64,000 nt of DNA from Nymphaea colorata (GCF_008831285.2 NC_045143.1:1585503-1649502), one strand, 5' to 3'; numbered from the stretch's first letter, positions 1-17,578 are shown. Notes: generated by a model from the sequence alone, not told the origin. Numbers and translations: made by a program.

Positions 1-858
1 TCTTCTGGGTCCTCGATTTCGGACATGAGTCGGGCCAGGACCAGTTTAGCATTATGCACTTGGATCAAACTCGGTCAAAATTACGGCACCTTTGATCATG
101 AGTCGCTAAGAGGTTTAGCAATGCCAATGGAATATTGGATTTTGAATTGGATAGCCGACCCAATCGGATGGCCTTCGTTCAGATATGATACGCGCATAAC
201 ATTGATTTACTTATTATTAGTGGTGCTAATGTATAGGTTGAATATCTGACCAAACTATTTTATAAAAATTGGACATGGAAAACATTTTATATTTGATTAA
301 GAAATCAGATCGGATTCATATTTAAGAAATGACGTGCCACTAGATTCAAATGCAGATTGGATCAGAGTTAGTTTTAAATAACTAGCCTAAATCAATCTCT
401 TACAGTTTGAGAGTTGACAAGATTTGGTTAAAAATTCGTATTTGGATTCATATAAGAATATAAACATAAATATTCAAAAAGCGGTTAGACCCACTAAGAT
501 TAATCCACATAAAAGGGATGTGCTTTATTCCAGGCCGAGAAGAAAGAAGACTTGAGAGAAAAGGAAAGCATATATCTCATTTTCATTTTTTGAAAACCGC
601 TAATACTTTGTCCTGATTCCTTGCACTAATGAACTCTCTACTAAGGTTCTTGATGCATCTCATAGTAAAGGAGCGGCAGAGAGGCTTTCCTTTTTCTCTG
701 GATTTGAGCATAATGGGCTCTTTCATTTCTCCATGCTTCTTGAATTTCCTTGGTATCCTTTGGAATTCGAAACCCAGACCTTGTCCCATCCAATCTCCTG
801 CCTTTTCCTCCATGCGAGATCTTCCAGAGGAAGGAAGAGAAGATCTCCCCAACAAATA
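1..858. other. Gene-poor stretch at left edge
   Basis: No gene is recognisable. Positions 1-430 contain repeated short phrases of the type 'ggatc..aatcggat..' that recur near 57.5 kb and 61.5-62.5 kb, which suggests shared dispersed repeats. The last part (about 540-858) is the upstream region of the ATS3-like gene. Confidence 0.4.
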
Positions 859-862
859 TGGA

Positions 863-869
863 TATAAAT
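863..869 (+). promoter_or_regulatory. Putative TATA box of the ATS3-like gene
   Basis: TATAAAT lies 54 bases before the ATG at 923. That spacing would give a very short leader of roughly 25 bases. The position fits the signal-peptide exon that follows. Confidence 0.4.
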
Positions 870-922
870 TGCCTCGAAAGAGATTGAGTTGTAGATATGC
901 AGGAGAGGGATTAGCAGGGGAG

Positions 923-2012
923 ATGAAGAAGGTGATGCTACTTGTCACCCTCGGATTGCTGGTGGCAGTGGGTGCATCCATTGCTGCGGGAGAGATAGGA
1001 GGTGCAAATGAGTCCACGAATCGTTCGTTAAACGAGTTGAGTTCGAGTCACAACATAAAGTTATTTTCCATAATGAGCTGAGTTCGAGCCAAGTTTTCAG
1101 CTCGGCCCGTTTAGGTTTGATCGAGCTCGTTTAATACATTTACTTCTCGCAATATAGACTAAATGCGTCTTTCAGTGTCTTGTTTGCCTTTGCAAAGATA
1201 AGTGAACACATTTCAAATCTACTTACTTGTTCAGAGTCAAGCTAATTGGCTGGGTCCTGTAAGGCTTGAGTTCAAACTGGGCTCGAACGCTGCCACATCT
1301 CTATTCCTAGCTGAGACTGTTCAAACTCGAAGTATAAGGCTCTTATGAAAGGAGAGATACATATTAAAATTTTTTTTATATGAACTTCTCATTTAAGGTT
1401 CGATTTTCCTTCTCCAAAGAGGCCAGCTGCACGTACGCCATTGAAATCGAGACTACATGCACGCACGGTGCGGGCACAGCCGGCCCCGTGAGCCTGAGGT
1501 TCGGCGATTCAAACGGAACAGACGTCCTGGTTCGCCATCTCAACCCCAGCCTGGTCAGAGGGTGGATCGGGCTGCGGTCCAGGTGCTGGACGACCAGGCC
1601 AGGCAGCCCTTCCACGAGTGTGGCCTGGATGTGTTCCAAACAGTCGGACCCTGTGTCCTGTCACCCGTCTGTTATTTGTACGTCAAGCAACTGGGAGCAG
1701 ACCCATGGAGGCTCGGCTATGCACATGTGCGAGTGCTGGACAACCCTTCTCTGTCCTCCTCACGCCTCTTCTATCGCAGAGCCATGATTTTCTTTAGGAG
1801 CGGGCCGACAGACCAACCTCTGGATCTGGATAGGCCAAATTGAATTCAACTCTAAAAAATACATTACGCACTTAAAAAATTATATTTTTTTAATATAAAA
1901 TATTTTTTTTCATTTGCAACGATGGGGCCATGGCCTGGCCCCCCCTGGACGTCTGTGACAAGGTGGTCACCCCCTTCGGCATCAGAAGGTTTTCGCCAAG
2001 TCGGCAGAATTC
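923..2012 (+). pseudogene. ATS3-like embryo-specific protein gene, apparently decayed
   Basis: Exon 1 (923-1001) encodes a start Met, a hydrophobic signal peptide (MKKVMLLVTLGLLVAVGASI) and ends in phase 1 before GT. The acceptor at 1418-1419 joins exactly in frame to ...EASCTYAIEIETTC. This resembles the PLAT-like ATS3 family (embryo-specific protein 3, a secreted seed protein): CTYAIEIETTC, RFGDSNGTDV, then ECGLDVFQTVGPC and VCYLYVKQLGADPWR. The reading frame shifts once near 1555, consistent with a one-base loss, between RFGDSNGTDVLVRHLNPSL and RVDRAAVQVLDDQ. A last piece at about 1915-2012 reads WPPLDVCDKVVTPFGIRRF, like the family C terminus, but no canonical splice pair joins it to the body. 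The domain homology is fairly secure. Its state as a pseudogene rather than a sequencing error is inferred. Confidence 0.6.
1002..1419 (+). other. Intron 1 of the ATS3-like gene, with repeat-like insert
   Basis: A GT..AG intron of 418 bp. The middle (about 1015-1310) is rich in 'gagctcg/gttcgag' phrases, as seen in plant dispersed repeats, so part of the intron may be inserted repeat DNA. Confidence 0.45.
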
Positions 2013-2018
2013 ACACAT

Positions 2019-2019
2019 A

Positions 2020-2054
<35 letters not shown>
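2019..2054. repeat. (TA)n microsatellite
   Basis: About 36 bases of alternating TA, directly downstream of the last ATS3-like coding piece. Confidence 0.9.
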
Positions 2055-2057
<3 letters not shown>

Positions 2058-3073
2058 ATTAAGATTAATTCATTTGAGTATATGATGTAATGACCGGCTC
2101 ATGAACTTGATATTCAGTAAATGTCGGTGGATTCATTAATTGGTGGAGGCTCCTGCAGTTAATTCCCACTCGTATCTAAAACAAGCTTTATTTAAAAAAA
2201 CAGCCTTCTCGTCCTCCATTGGCCATGGAGGATCAAATTACCTCCAAATAAATGATCAAACATGGAGAATGGCTCGTTCTGGTCAGACTGGAGCGCGCAG
2301 CGAGGTTAACTCAGCTTTGGAAATCAAACATGGACAGACGAAGCATCGGACTTGACGTTGCCAAGAACAGGACTGACCCATCGAATCACCAACTGACGCT
2401 AATAACAACTGGACAAAAGAGAATCGGTACGAAAAACTTTGGTCGCCGAGAGGGCTCGATCCCGACTCCCACACGCTGTGAGTTACGTGACGTGCCTTTT
2501 AGGAATACCCAAAAAAGCAAAAAGGGGACTTGGTTAATCGATGCCTCGCTTGGCCCGCCGTCCGCCGCCGGCATGTCCGGCCATTTCACCAGGATCTGCT
2601 GCGCCAGCTGCACGATGCAGAAGTATATATATATATATAACACATGGTGGTTGATTTTATCTTGGAAAATTTCATGCATGCGTAGCAGGTAAGAGAGCGA
2701 GAATTAAATTTGAAACTCTTGGAAAGGCCATGCAACCAACAGGAGAATTTCGAAACCCAACAACGACCCATCTTTCTGTCTTCCTATGAAGATATCGTCA
2801 CACCTAAAAGACCTACTGGTTCGGCCTCGACCTCTACCAGCACCAATTGAATGTACCACTATGCGGCTACATCTGACACACACATACCCGTGAAATATAG
2901 AGGCTACAGCCTTCTTGTACTCTAGATACAAAATATTAAAAGTGAGAAGAAAAAATTGACGAGATTTTGCAGTGGAAACAGCGAGTGGTCTGTTAATCAT
3001 GGGAAAAGCAAACGGCATACAAAAGCGTGATAGATGACAAGAAGAACGACGTGATAATAACGATAGAGATTAT
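2055..3073. other. Intergenic between ATS3-like and WOX3-like genes
   Basis: No gene recognised. One GC-rich island (about 2540-2625) on the minus strand reads like coding sequence (FCIVQLAQQILVKWPDMPAA) but has no support on either side. A short (TA)n lies at about 2624-2638. The right end is the 3' flank of the WOX3-like gene. Confidence 0.35.
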
Positions 3074-3747
3074 TTAGTCTGTAGTTTTGGAACATGAGCA
3101 CGCCGTAGGGTTGGTGGTGGTGCTGGTGGCGGCTGCAGCGGCGGTGCCTGCGGTCTTCTCTTCCTTCAAACCGGTGCTGGTGACGGGGAAGAGGTCCAGC
3201 GTCCGCAACGGACGGCAGTAACTAGCAGGGTCCAGCTCCAAGATCACCCACTCGTGCTTTAGTCCAGTACCATCGACGGTCGCCGGCCTCCTCATCTCTG
3301 GACGGCCGGTGTTATCTAGCTTGCAGGCGAAATTCATTACTGATCTGCTCGTTCCCTGAATGGCCAGGAGTAATCATAGTATCATATCAGAGAGAGAGAC
3401 TGAGAGAGAGAGAGAGAGAGAGAGGACAAACAAACCTGAACATGGTTGGGAAAGAAATGCTGGTTTTGTTTCACGTGACCTAAATTGGCAGCAGCTCTAT
3501 CGACGTGAAAATGACGGTGGAGGTGCATGCTCATCTTCCTTCTGAGTTTTTGTCTTTCCCTAGCCTTGTGGTTCTGAAACCAGTAGAACACGTTCTTGCC
3601 CTCAATCTTTCCGTAGAAGGAGAGGTAAGCAGTGATCTGCTGGATCTGTAACGCATTTGGTGTGCGTATTCCTCCTCTGTACATGTCTTCAAGGATCATG
3701 AGTTGTTCTGATGTGGGGCACCACCTGGTAGAGAAAGCCTGAGGCAT
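3074..3747 (-). CDS. WOX3: WUSCHEL-related homeobox transcription factor, WOX3-like
   Basis: Two exons on the minus strand: 3747-3436 (104 codons, ending ...FFPNHVQ before GT) and 3355-3074 (starting GTSRSVMNF after AG), separated by an 80 bp phase-0 intron. The product is 197 aa. The WUS-type homeodomain spans about residues 6-71, with [38 protein letters not shown] and [19 protein letters not shown]. The WUS-box TLDLFP is at residues 156-161, followed by VTSTGLKEE. The STRWCPT start right after a short N terminus, the IRTPNA loop and the total length (about 200 aa) fit the WOX3/PRESSED FLOWER/NARROW SHEATH clade rather than WUS, WOX4 or WOX5. Family role: a nuclear regulator of lateral organ margin and leaf blade growth. 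The C terminus ends in an Ala/Thr-rich tail. Family assignment is firm and the subclade is likely. Confidence 0.9.
3388..3424. repeat. (GA)n tract inside the WOX3-like intron
   Basis: An interrupted GA run (CT on the coding strand) fills nearly half of the 80 bp intron and starts about 11 bases inside the donor. Length changes here would alter an already minimal intron. Confidence 0.85.
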
Positions 3748-8782
<5,035 letters not shown>

Positions 8783-8822
<40 letters not shown>

Positions 8823-8842
8823 ATATATATATATATATATAT
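8783..8842. repeat. (CT)n followed by (TA)n
   Basis: A compound microsatellite: CT to about 8820, then TA to 8842. Confidence 0.9.
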
Positions 8843-11800
8843 TACACCATATTTTTTTAAAATAAAAAATAATAATATTTCTATTGTCAAATGACCCCTG
8901 AAGTTGAAGACTTGCTTGCGTAGCTGGCCATTGCAATGGAAGTCTTCGTCTTCACTGACGCAGCTACCACGGCGTTACTGCACACATCATGAGTGGCGCG
9001 TCTAGGCCTCCCGAGAGAGGTACTTGGTGGAATTCTTGAAGGCTTGAATTAACGTGCTTGTTTGATGGCGATTTAATGGTTCTACCAAGCAAGGTAATCT
9101 GGCGATTTATCATGGATCCGACCACATTGGTTGCTTGCATATTCGTCTTGAAGGTCACGATCTGATCCGTGTTGAAGCCGGCGATTTTGAGTATTTAATT
9201 TAACTCTTTTATGTCTCCTTCGCTAGGGAATCAAGCGGATGAAGGGAAGTATTTATTAAACAAACAGAGTGCAGTTGGTGATTCCCGAGGGTTATTGTGA
9301 CAGCTTAATTAAATCTGATCTTCACGCAAATGCATGTGCTATGCAAACGCAACAGCAGCGGCCGGAAAATCTACTCTGGCCGGCAGACGGAAAGTGCGCT
9401 AAATAGAGATCTACACTGGAAAAATGTCAAAGTTACCAGGATATAAGATAGATACGAAAAAGAATATCAAGGATTACAAGGAAACTGAAAGCCAAACATT
9501 CAACAATCGTATAAGTAAAAAATATATATATCTAAACATAGAGAAAGTGGTAGGTGGCAGGTGCTAAACTCATAAGTGGCTATTTCTACCTTGAAGGAGA
9601 AAAAGACACAAAACATTTTCTGTCATTAATTCACACTTCTTTTTCTTTTTTGGGCATCAAACACTAGTCTGAAAAACACAACTATATATTAGCACTCACT
9701 CTTGCGCAGGGAACCTTGCAGTCCCCCTAAAGGTCTATACCCTAAAGATTGGTGCGGATTTATGTATTTCACAAATCTGTTATGCATAAAACAATGTGTT
9801 ACTGTTGTCATTGCCAATCACTAATGTAGCTCGTAACCGCTGCATTAATCTTGGTAGTTTACCTGCACTTCTGTGTGGTGCCACTGAAGATATGTTCACT
9901 GATGTGAGTTGGGTCACATGGAGGCGAAGTCACACATTAGTTGGCACGGTTCTTTTCCTAGCATTAGTGAAGAAGTCCTTTATGATAGATCTTTCTGCTT
10001 TCTCGAGATTCATTAACATTGTTTATTACCATTTACACGCACTTGCTCACGCCAGTACATTCAAATAAATGGCATTAGCATAACAAAAAAGGTAGGCAAC
10101 GTTGACATGGAAGCAAACAGATGACAGAGACAAGAAAGAAGATGGAAATGTGGAAGATGATCCTTCCATTCCTTGGAACAAGAAAAAAAAGTGTTGGAAT
10201 GAGGGAGAAAAAGTTAAACATTAGGGAAGCCTTCACTCACCCATTTTTTGTTTCATAAGGTACAGGGCATGCTTTCTGTGTCTTGAGGTGTCACCCCCAC
10301 CTTCAACTTACACATCAGTCAGTAATTTTTTTCTGCAGCACAAACAGTTGACAATCCTCACCGTTTTGTGAAGGGATTGTCTTGCTAGCTTATTCAATTA
10401 AATCCGATGGGCACTGGGGTTGAGCCTGACTGGCTAATGTGGTTCTAATTGTTACTCCGGCCAAGTAGGCGTCACCGGAGGTGGCGGATTTGAGGTGACT
10501 GCCTCCTGGCGGCCATGTGTGGCTCTCCTCTTCTGCACGATGGCCTGTTGTCATTGAATTTAAGGGCCTGCAGTGGACTAACTCAACATACACGTGAAAG
10601 CCCTTTAAGCAGTACTCTCGTTTCTTTGGTGCCCTACAGATGAAAAAAAAAAACGTTCACCAACGTTTAATGGAGGACCAATTTTAGATACCATGGAGCG
10701 CTACTATGTGCTCTAGAGAAAGCAGCTGTCGAACTGAGTAGAGTACTTTGGTACTTTTCCTTTCCACGGACCACGCATAGTGAAGGGCAGAAGTAAAAAG
10801 CTTTTGATTCTAGGAGCCGAAATATAGTTTCAAAATTTTAATACAATTTTTCAAAATTTTTGTATGGGTTAAACTAAAAATTTTTAAAATTATATATACA
10901 ATTTTAAATTTTTAAAATGAGGAGGGTCCAAAGCCCCTGTGAACCCCCTTGCCTCCCCCATGCGCCAAATGTATTTAATGTCCCGCATTGTATAACGTTA
11001 GTTGGTGGATCTTGCATGCGTAATGTTGATGCTATAAATTTATGGCAAAAACAGAGAAACATGCAGATTTTTAGTTGGATGTGAATGGAGGGAAGCAACT
11101 AGTCATTTAGAGAGAGAGAGAGAGAGAGATGAAGAACTAATTATTGTTGTTGTGAGGTAAACTCGGCTTCGTAAAAAAGGAGTGAAAAACCTGGTCCGTT
11201 TATGTTATTCAAAACCAAGTTTTAGAAGTGAGACGCAAACATAAAAACAAAGTTTCTAAAACTATACTAAACTTGGTTTTCATAAAACCTACTTTTTACA
11301 AAATTAAGTTAGAAGATGGTGTCATCCAAACTTTTTTTTTTTTTTTTGCCTTCTTCTCAATTTGGATCCGTTGCAGACAGGCTCTGTGGTTGATGAAATG
11401 GTGATTTCCAGGTAGGCGATGATTTCAATAAGAAGCCCACAATTTGTGCAATAAACACTTGTATTTATGTTGCAAATAAATGGATTTGTATTAGTGGGGG
11501 ATTTGAAGGTCCCCCATATATCTTTGTGGATCGCCGTAATAAGCGGCGGACAACGTCTTAACGCGCTACTGTTGGTATAAAAGGACTCTCATACCATGGG
11601 CGCCACTTCATCATTTGTTCTTATATTATGAATATCACTGCATCTCCTTACTAGTATATTTTCAGGTAATTCAAGCTTGTTCCCAATGCCCAATATTGTT
11701 GGATGGTTAAAATTTAAACAAGTGTCGTTAAAAAATAATCACTAAATTAACATTAACCACAGATATAATACGGTGACAGTTTCTGGTGACTTTAGCTATG

Positions 11801-12276
11801 TTTTATGAGCTTTTTAGCAGTACTTTTTTTACATTTTAATTATCTGACAACTATCCAGCACACGGGCGGGCAGCATTAACTTTACATGCAATTTTAAATG
11901 TAACTCATGTTTTTTTTTAAGACCATCCCTGCCTGTCTTTCTATCCTGACTAAAAAATTAATGCCAATGAATTGTAAAGAAAAGATGTAGCTGTGACAGC
12001 TGATAGGAAACCCAATATTTAATTATCATGGTGAGAGAAGCGTTCATTTTGAAGTGGTGCGAGTATTAATGTTTTCGAGATATAATGTCAATTTTTTTTG
12101 TTTTTCCAAAGTGGTTATTCCTTCATACTTAAATCACAGTTTTCCACATAATTCCCAAATATATATAATCTTGACGTGGTTACTAAAACTTGTTTTGGAT
12201 TCAAAACCTAGTTAATTTGCCTCTAAAACAGTATTTTTGGAGCGTTTGGGTGACATCAAAATTGAGTTTGAGAAAA

Positions 12277-12424
12277 ACCCAGTTTAATTTGATAAAATGA
12301 GAGTAAAAAACCTTGAACCGTCTCCCCTTTCTATTATTCATAAAAAAACAACCCAGTTTAATTTGATAAAATGAGAGTAAAAAACCTTGAACCGTCTCCC
12401 CTTTCTATTATTCATAAAAAAACT
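12277..12424. repeat. Perfect 74-bp tandem duplication
   Basis: The unit starting acccagtttaatttgataa at 12277 is repeated from 12351 with no visible mismatch through about 12423, ending in cataaaaaaac. Identity in non-coding DNA implies a very recent event or an assembly artefact. Confidence 0.9.
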
Positions 12425-12799
12425 ATGTTTTAGGTGTACTGCCCAAACACATAAGCCAGATTTTCAAAACTCATTGAAAAACTTGATTTCACAAAACTAG
12501 GTTTTTTTTTAAAAAAAAAATCTTGATCTCTACCATCTAAGTTCTTTAAAATCAACAGTCTACACAATTTTAGTCAAATCTTTTACATAAGATCTAGTAG
12601 TTTACCATTTTCCAATATATGTATATATATATATAAAATGAGAGTTTTTAGAATATAAATTTCACTGCAGGAACATTTTTAGATGTTCAGTAAGTTCTGA
12701 AACCATAATATTTCAATTTTGCAGTACATGATGGAGGTTTCATCTTCAATAAGCCGTCTTGAAATCCTTTGCGTAGATTGGAATCCTTCATTGCTCATT

Positions 12800-12980
12800 G
12801 CAGCTGGAGTCGGATCAGCAGACCCAAAATCCATCAGTAGAATTCCGTCTCCATGTTCGCTGACATTGCCTCCTTATAATTTGCAGCCGCAGTAAATTTC
12901 AGAGTCCCAAAGTCCACCATTAGAAGTCTGTCGCTCCTTGCTAGCTAATATTGTCTCTATATAATCTGTTGAGTTTCACG
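12800..12980. repeat. Diverged tandem duplication, period about 93 bp
   Basis: Copies begin gcagctggagtcggatcag (12800) and gcagccgcagtaaatttcag (12893). They share 'cccaaaatccatcagtagaa'-like and 'gacattgcctccttataat'-like blocks at clearly reduced identity. No function is apparent. Confidence 0.6.
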
Positions 12981-15900
12981 TACCACAGAGAGAGAGAAGT
13001 TCACTTCCCATTCGTGCTGGCTTTGCAGGTTTCTTTTCAGCTGCTGAACCCCTCTGCAAAATCAATCAACCATTTGATATACTGTGGATTATTATATACA
13101 GAATGTATATGTTTATATATATGCTCTGTCATACCCCTGTACCTATGATTTTCAAGCTGGTGTGCATGTACCAACACTGCCATACCCTTACCGGACCAAT
13201 ACCTGCACCCATGTGACGTACGAGTCCAGCAATAACTCAATCAACGTGAAGTGGGATGAAATGCAGCCTGATTTAGAGTTTTTCTCATTGTGACAGATGC
13301 CAGTTCGACAAACATAAATTATGCACTTACCTAGTTATATATCCAAAGGAAAAAAAAAAAAGAGAGAATACTTTAATGCCCCACTCATTTCTGATCCTAG
13401 CTATATATTAGAAAAATGCAAGCATGGTACTGGCGTTAACATGGTAGACTGTGACACAAAGGGGTATGCAAGATATACATTACTTCGGTATAGATAATCA
13501 CAACAAGTATGATTAGTATTGCCGCAAGGTGGTAGGGAAAGGAAGTATGAAAGTTGTTCTGCTTCTTTCCTTCTTGCTGTATATAACTGCACATTTTATA
13601 GTTAAATGTACAACAAAATTGTTTGCATCTTAAAAAACATCAGTCTGTGCTTTAAGAAGGAATCAAACCGCACATCACATATCTGTAATTGACATGAGGC
13701 TCATACTGTTGCCGATAGAAGCCTAGAAAAAACAATAATAAATACGTGAGTCTGAAAGGGTGCTTATCCACTTGTTCGGATGATTGTATACCTATAAAGC
13801 ATCTACTTGGCTTTATTATGCAGTTTTTTTTGTTTGTTTTTTGGCAGGGTTCAGACCTGTTTACATTGAAAAGTCGTCTTAAGCTAGTTGCATCCAGATT
13901 CAGTTTCAAACAATACTGACACTTCTGAAGATCCTCTAAACAAAAGGAACAGCAGAAAGGTGTTGAACACCAAAGGTGTTGCAATGTTTTCTAATCAATA
14001 ATCGTCACAGCTAATTTCATGCTGAATTTTTAAGTTCGTGTGCACCTGACTTTGAATTTGTCCCCTAATGATCCCTCAATTGGTAAAGTGTATTGAAACA
14101 TGGGCACCTTGAAGAGAAATTCAAGTCTCATGTTTAAGTATGTTTTGAGACATCGATAACTTGTTCGATTTTGAGATCCTTTGTTTGTGTTCTGCCATGA
14201 ATTCAGTGCCATTTCCGTCGATACAATCTAGAATAGTTTGGGAATCTGCAACCAATGTGAATATGTAGCAGTCAGAGAGGAAGAGATGTCAATGGGAACC
14301 TTTTTGATAGTAACGAGATGAAAGGAATTTAGCATAAACTTTTACACCCAGAAAGCTGGACGGACGTGCCGAAGAAGTGAATGCAGAAGAATCTTACAGC
14401 TTGAAGGCTTGGGGAGGAATGAAGACCCAAGGATCATACGAATTTTGCATTGTTTTGGGGGTAAAGACAGGCGTGTAAGACTTATTTGTGAGATAGGTAA
14501 GTCTTTTTGTGAGCTTACTCTGAAACAAGAGTGGTTTCCCCCGGAAGATGCAGCTGCCAGCCTGCCTGTGATCCTGATGAGATACTTGCTCTGTCAGATA
14601 ATAGCGAACTTCCTCCATTAACCAAAGAAAAAAATAGCCCCAGTGGATTTCTCGAAAGCAAAAAAATAATTATTTCAACCACATAAGCCCACTAATTTCA
14701 ACGGCTTTTCCCCATTAAGAAAAGGTAGATCTTGCTTTACCTCAACCGCCATTAAAAGAACAATGATTTTCATGGATTAACAGAGATGCCATCTTCTGTG
14801 AATGCATCTTTGCTTATGCAAATTACGTTGAGTTTCAGGCACACCTGATGTTTTTATGCCTTTCCCTATTGAGACCTTCACATACTCTAGACCAGCGTCT
14901 TCACCACCAATGGACACAGGCTCTCTTCAAAACTCAAGCCACACCATTCTAAGCTGACTTAGCTCGAAGTCTGCATTTGCTCGTCCATCATGTAATCTAA
15001 ATTCACACATAAGTGCACCAAGTCTGCAAATGCTAGTGTTCGATTACAAATAACAGAAAACCAAAGCATACTTGTTTTCCTATTGTGTGGCTGGGAGGCC
15101 ACGATGGTGTACCATTAATCCCCCTGTAAGATCCTACGCTGTTCGATCCTTTGCTCCATTTTCTGCAGAATTTTAGTATAATAATAACGAAAAGGATATT
15201 TCTATCGTCTGCTTCAATATGACGAGGACTCGAGTTTTAGGTTGACTTCGAAGATTATGCACCAAAAAGTGCAGTCTGGTAATCTGAGAACCTATTGGAA
15301 TTCCAAGGCATCTTATTTTGGTACATGATCTCTTGATGTTATGAGTTCAACTACTTAGTTCACCAAGTAATTTCTCCCCGTGGAATTATCTCTTTCTGCT
15401 CCAGGATGGTAGTTCCAGGGCATTTGGTGTCATCACAGAGGAAGTAAGTGCCCTGTTTCTGTACTCTGCTCCTGCGTTAGAACTCGTCACTTCCTTTTGA
15501 GGGAAAAGCTACATAAACTACTTCAATTAGGAAGAATGCTAGTTATCTATATCTTCGTGTCAAGCCAAGGAGTCCAATTCCTGACAACCTGATTGGGAGT
15601 TCTTAAAGATTTTTTTTGAACCTCGTGATCGGAACTCACCTCAATCAAGTAAATCTTTTACGCGTTGGTAAAAGCCAACTGAAAACTACCTTTCATGACT
15701 TCTTTTGGTTCTTTCAGTTTTAGATGAATGGGAAATCTTATTACCAAACAGAAGACACCCATTTTAAGAGGGTAGGAAGGACTACAAACCGAAGTTGTAA
15801 GAAACGGCAGACGATGAAAGAAATAGAACAAAAGATGGACTTGGGTATAGTAATGAAGGAAACAGAGAAGAAAAAGACAGAGTGCAGTGCAGCCTTTCAA

Positions 15901-16529
15901 CAACTATTACAGAATTCAGATGCGTCACAGCTATTATTGGTCTCGGTCATACCTTGGCTAAGCAAAGTCTTACCCATTAATGTTTTTTCAAATAAATCTG
16001 AAGTAAAAAAAAAAAAGGAGCTGAAAAAAGGAAAAAGAGATTTTTCAACCTGATTAGGAGGTTAGACTTCAAATTTTAAACTAAAAGAATGTCAAGATTC
16101 CCAGATCCAGATTGCCTGTAAAAAGATAAACACACTGACAGAAGCTGTTAGCACCTCATTGTTTCCCATCAGATTCAAATAAGACGTGCAAATCTTAAAA
16201 CTTGTCTGCATTACATGATTAATCAGGTTCAGTTTCTTGTTACTAAACCTGATTGATCGAGGTAGGATTTGGGTCACTAGCAGAAAAGATCTGAACTATT
16301 AGTTTCCCAGGAACCATAATAGGTGAAGCCTCCTGTTTTCTGCATCATTCCTGCTAGAGTTAGCTTATCAACCAGTATTCTTATCTTCTTCTTTAATCTA
16401 CTAATAATGCTAATGATAAATATATAATGTAATTTTTAAGTAAAATGTACAAAAATGCTAACCGAGAGTTGGTTAAAGTGATAAACAATAAAATAAAATA
16501 TGAAATGTGTCAATATATAGACCCTAAGG

Positions 16530-16945
16530 CCATGTTTGATCGGTTCGAGGTGATCTAAGATTGTTGAGGATTTGCAAAATGGGAATCTCAAATCAGACCC
16601 TTCTCGTCGGATGTCATATGCATGGTTTGTATATGAAAAAGAGATCTACATTATGTTTATTATTTAAGACAATAAAAAAATATCTCATGAAATAGATAGC
16701 TATCAGTACAAACTTTGATGAAAATTAGTTGAACCATTGGTTCTACTTTCACTAATATCAAATTGTGAAGATTAAGTTACAAATACAAGAGTTTAAAAAT
16801 GCACGCCTACCCATCTTCTTTGAAACAAAAATCCAAATACATATCAAAGAAGAAATTTTTTTTACTGACACCATATTCCAGAGGAATGATTATAAAATCA
16901 TGATTCCAGAATTGTTCTTTCAACGACCATCAAACGGGCTGTTTT
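16530..16945. mobile_element. Possible MITE-like element
   Basis: The left side reads ggccatgtttgatcgg and the right side reads ccatcaaacgggctg, which is an imperfect inverted match of the kind seen at hAT-type MITE ends. The interior is AT-rich and non-coding. No clear target-site duplication was found, so the borders are uncertain. Confidence 0.3.
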
Positions 16946-17578
16946 TGGAACGTCCTTTTTGTTACCGATCATTCTTAACGTCAAAATAGAAATGAGAAAA
17001 AAAAAGGAAAAAAAAAAACTGCAGCCTTTTGCTTTCGCGTTTGCTCGTTCTTACTAAGTAATCCACCAACAAAATTACCTCGCAGGTCCAACTCTTTCCA
17101 CAATATGGCAGTCCTTTTTTTTTAATTCGCACGTGCTCACAAATAATGACGCTCTATCGGCCGTACACTACCAACCCCCACGTGTCTGAAAGCAAGAATG
17201 GCTCTCACGGATCGGATCTTGGTTTCTCTAGCCCAAATTCAAGATCTGGATCTGCTGTTAACATTTCCAAATCTTAGGAACGCCGACGGCCAACCTTGAC
17301 CCGATCCGGATCCACCAAGAGCTGCTTAAATCTACATAAACTTGCTTTGATTTTTAAAAGTACCATTAAGAAAAGTCAACGTGTTCATGGAAAGTGAAAT
17401 TTTGAACTTCTTTAGCACAACGAGGGTTGGTTAAGTTGGTAGTTGATTTTGTTGGTGAGCGCAAACCAAGGTGGACCTAGCCTTGTCTTTCTTCGATGGG
17501 TCGAACCGAGTCGAGGCGAGGCGTGCCGAGGAAGAGGACCTGAACCCAGTCAAAGTCCATAACTAGAGAGCGCCACTA

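Larger units (their letters stand above)
8843..17560. other. Gene-poor stretch with tandem duplications and MITE-like pieces
   Basis: No convincing gene. Contents include an AT-rich 'ggagccgaaat' repeat copy at about 10815-10960, a GA tract at 11110-11129, an AT-rich repeat at about 11200-11330, a perfect 74-bp tandem duplication at 12277-12424, a diverged 93-bp duplication at about 12800-12980, and a possible MITE at about 16530-16945. The last 600 bp become less AT-rich toward the NFRKB-like promoter. Confidence 0.4.
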
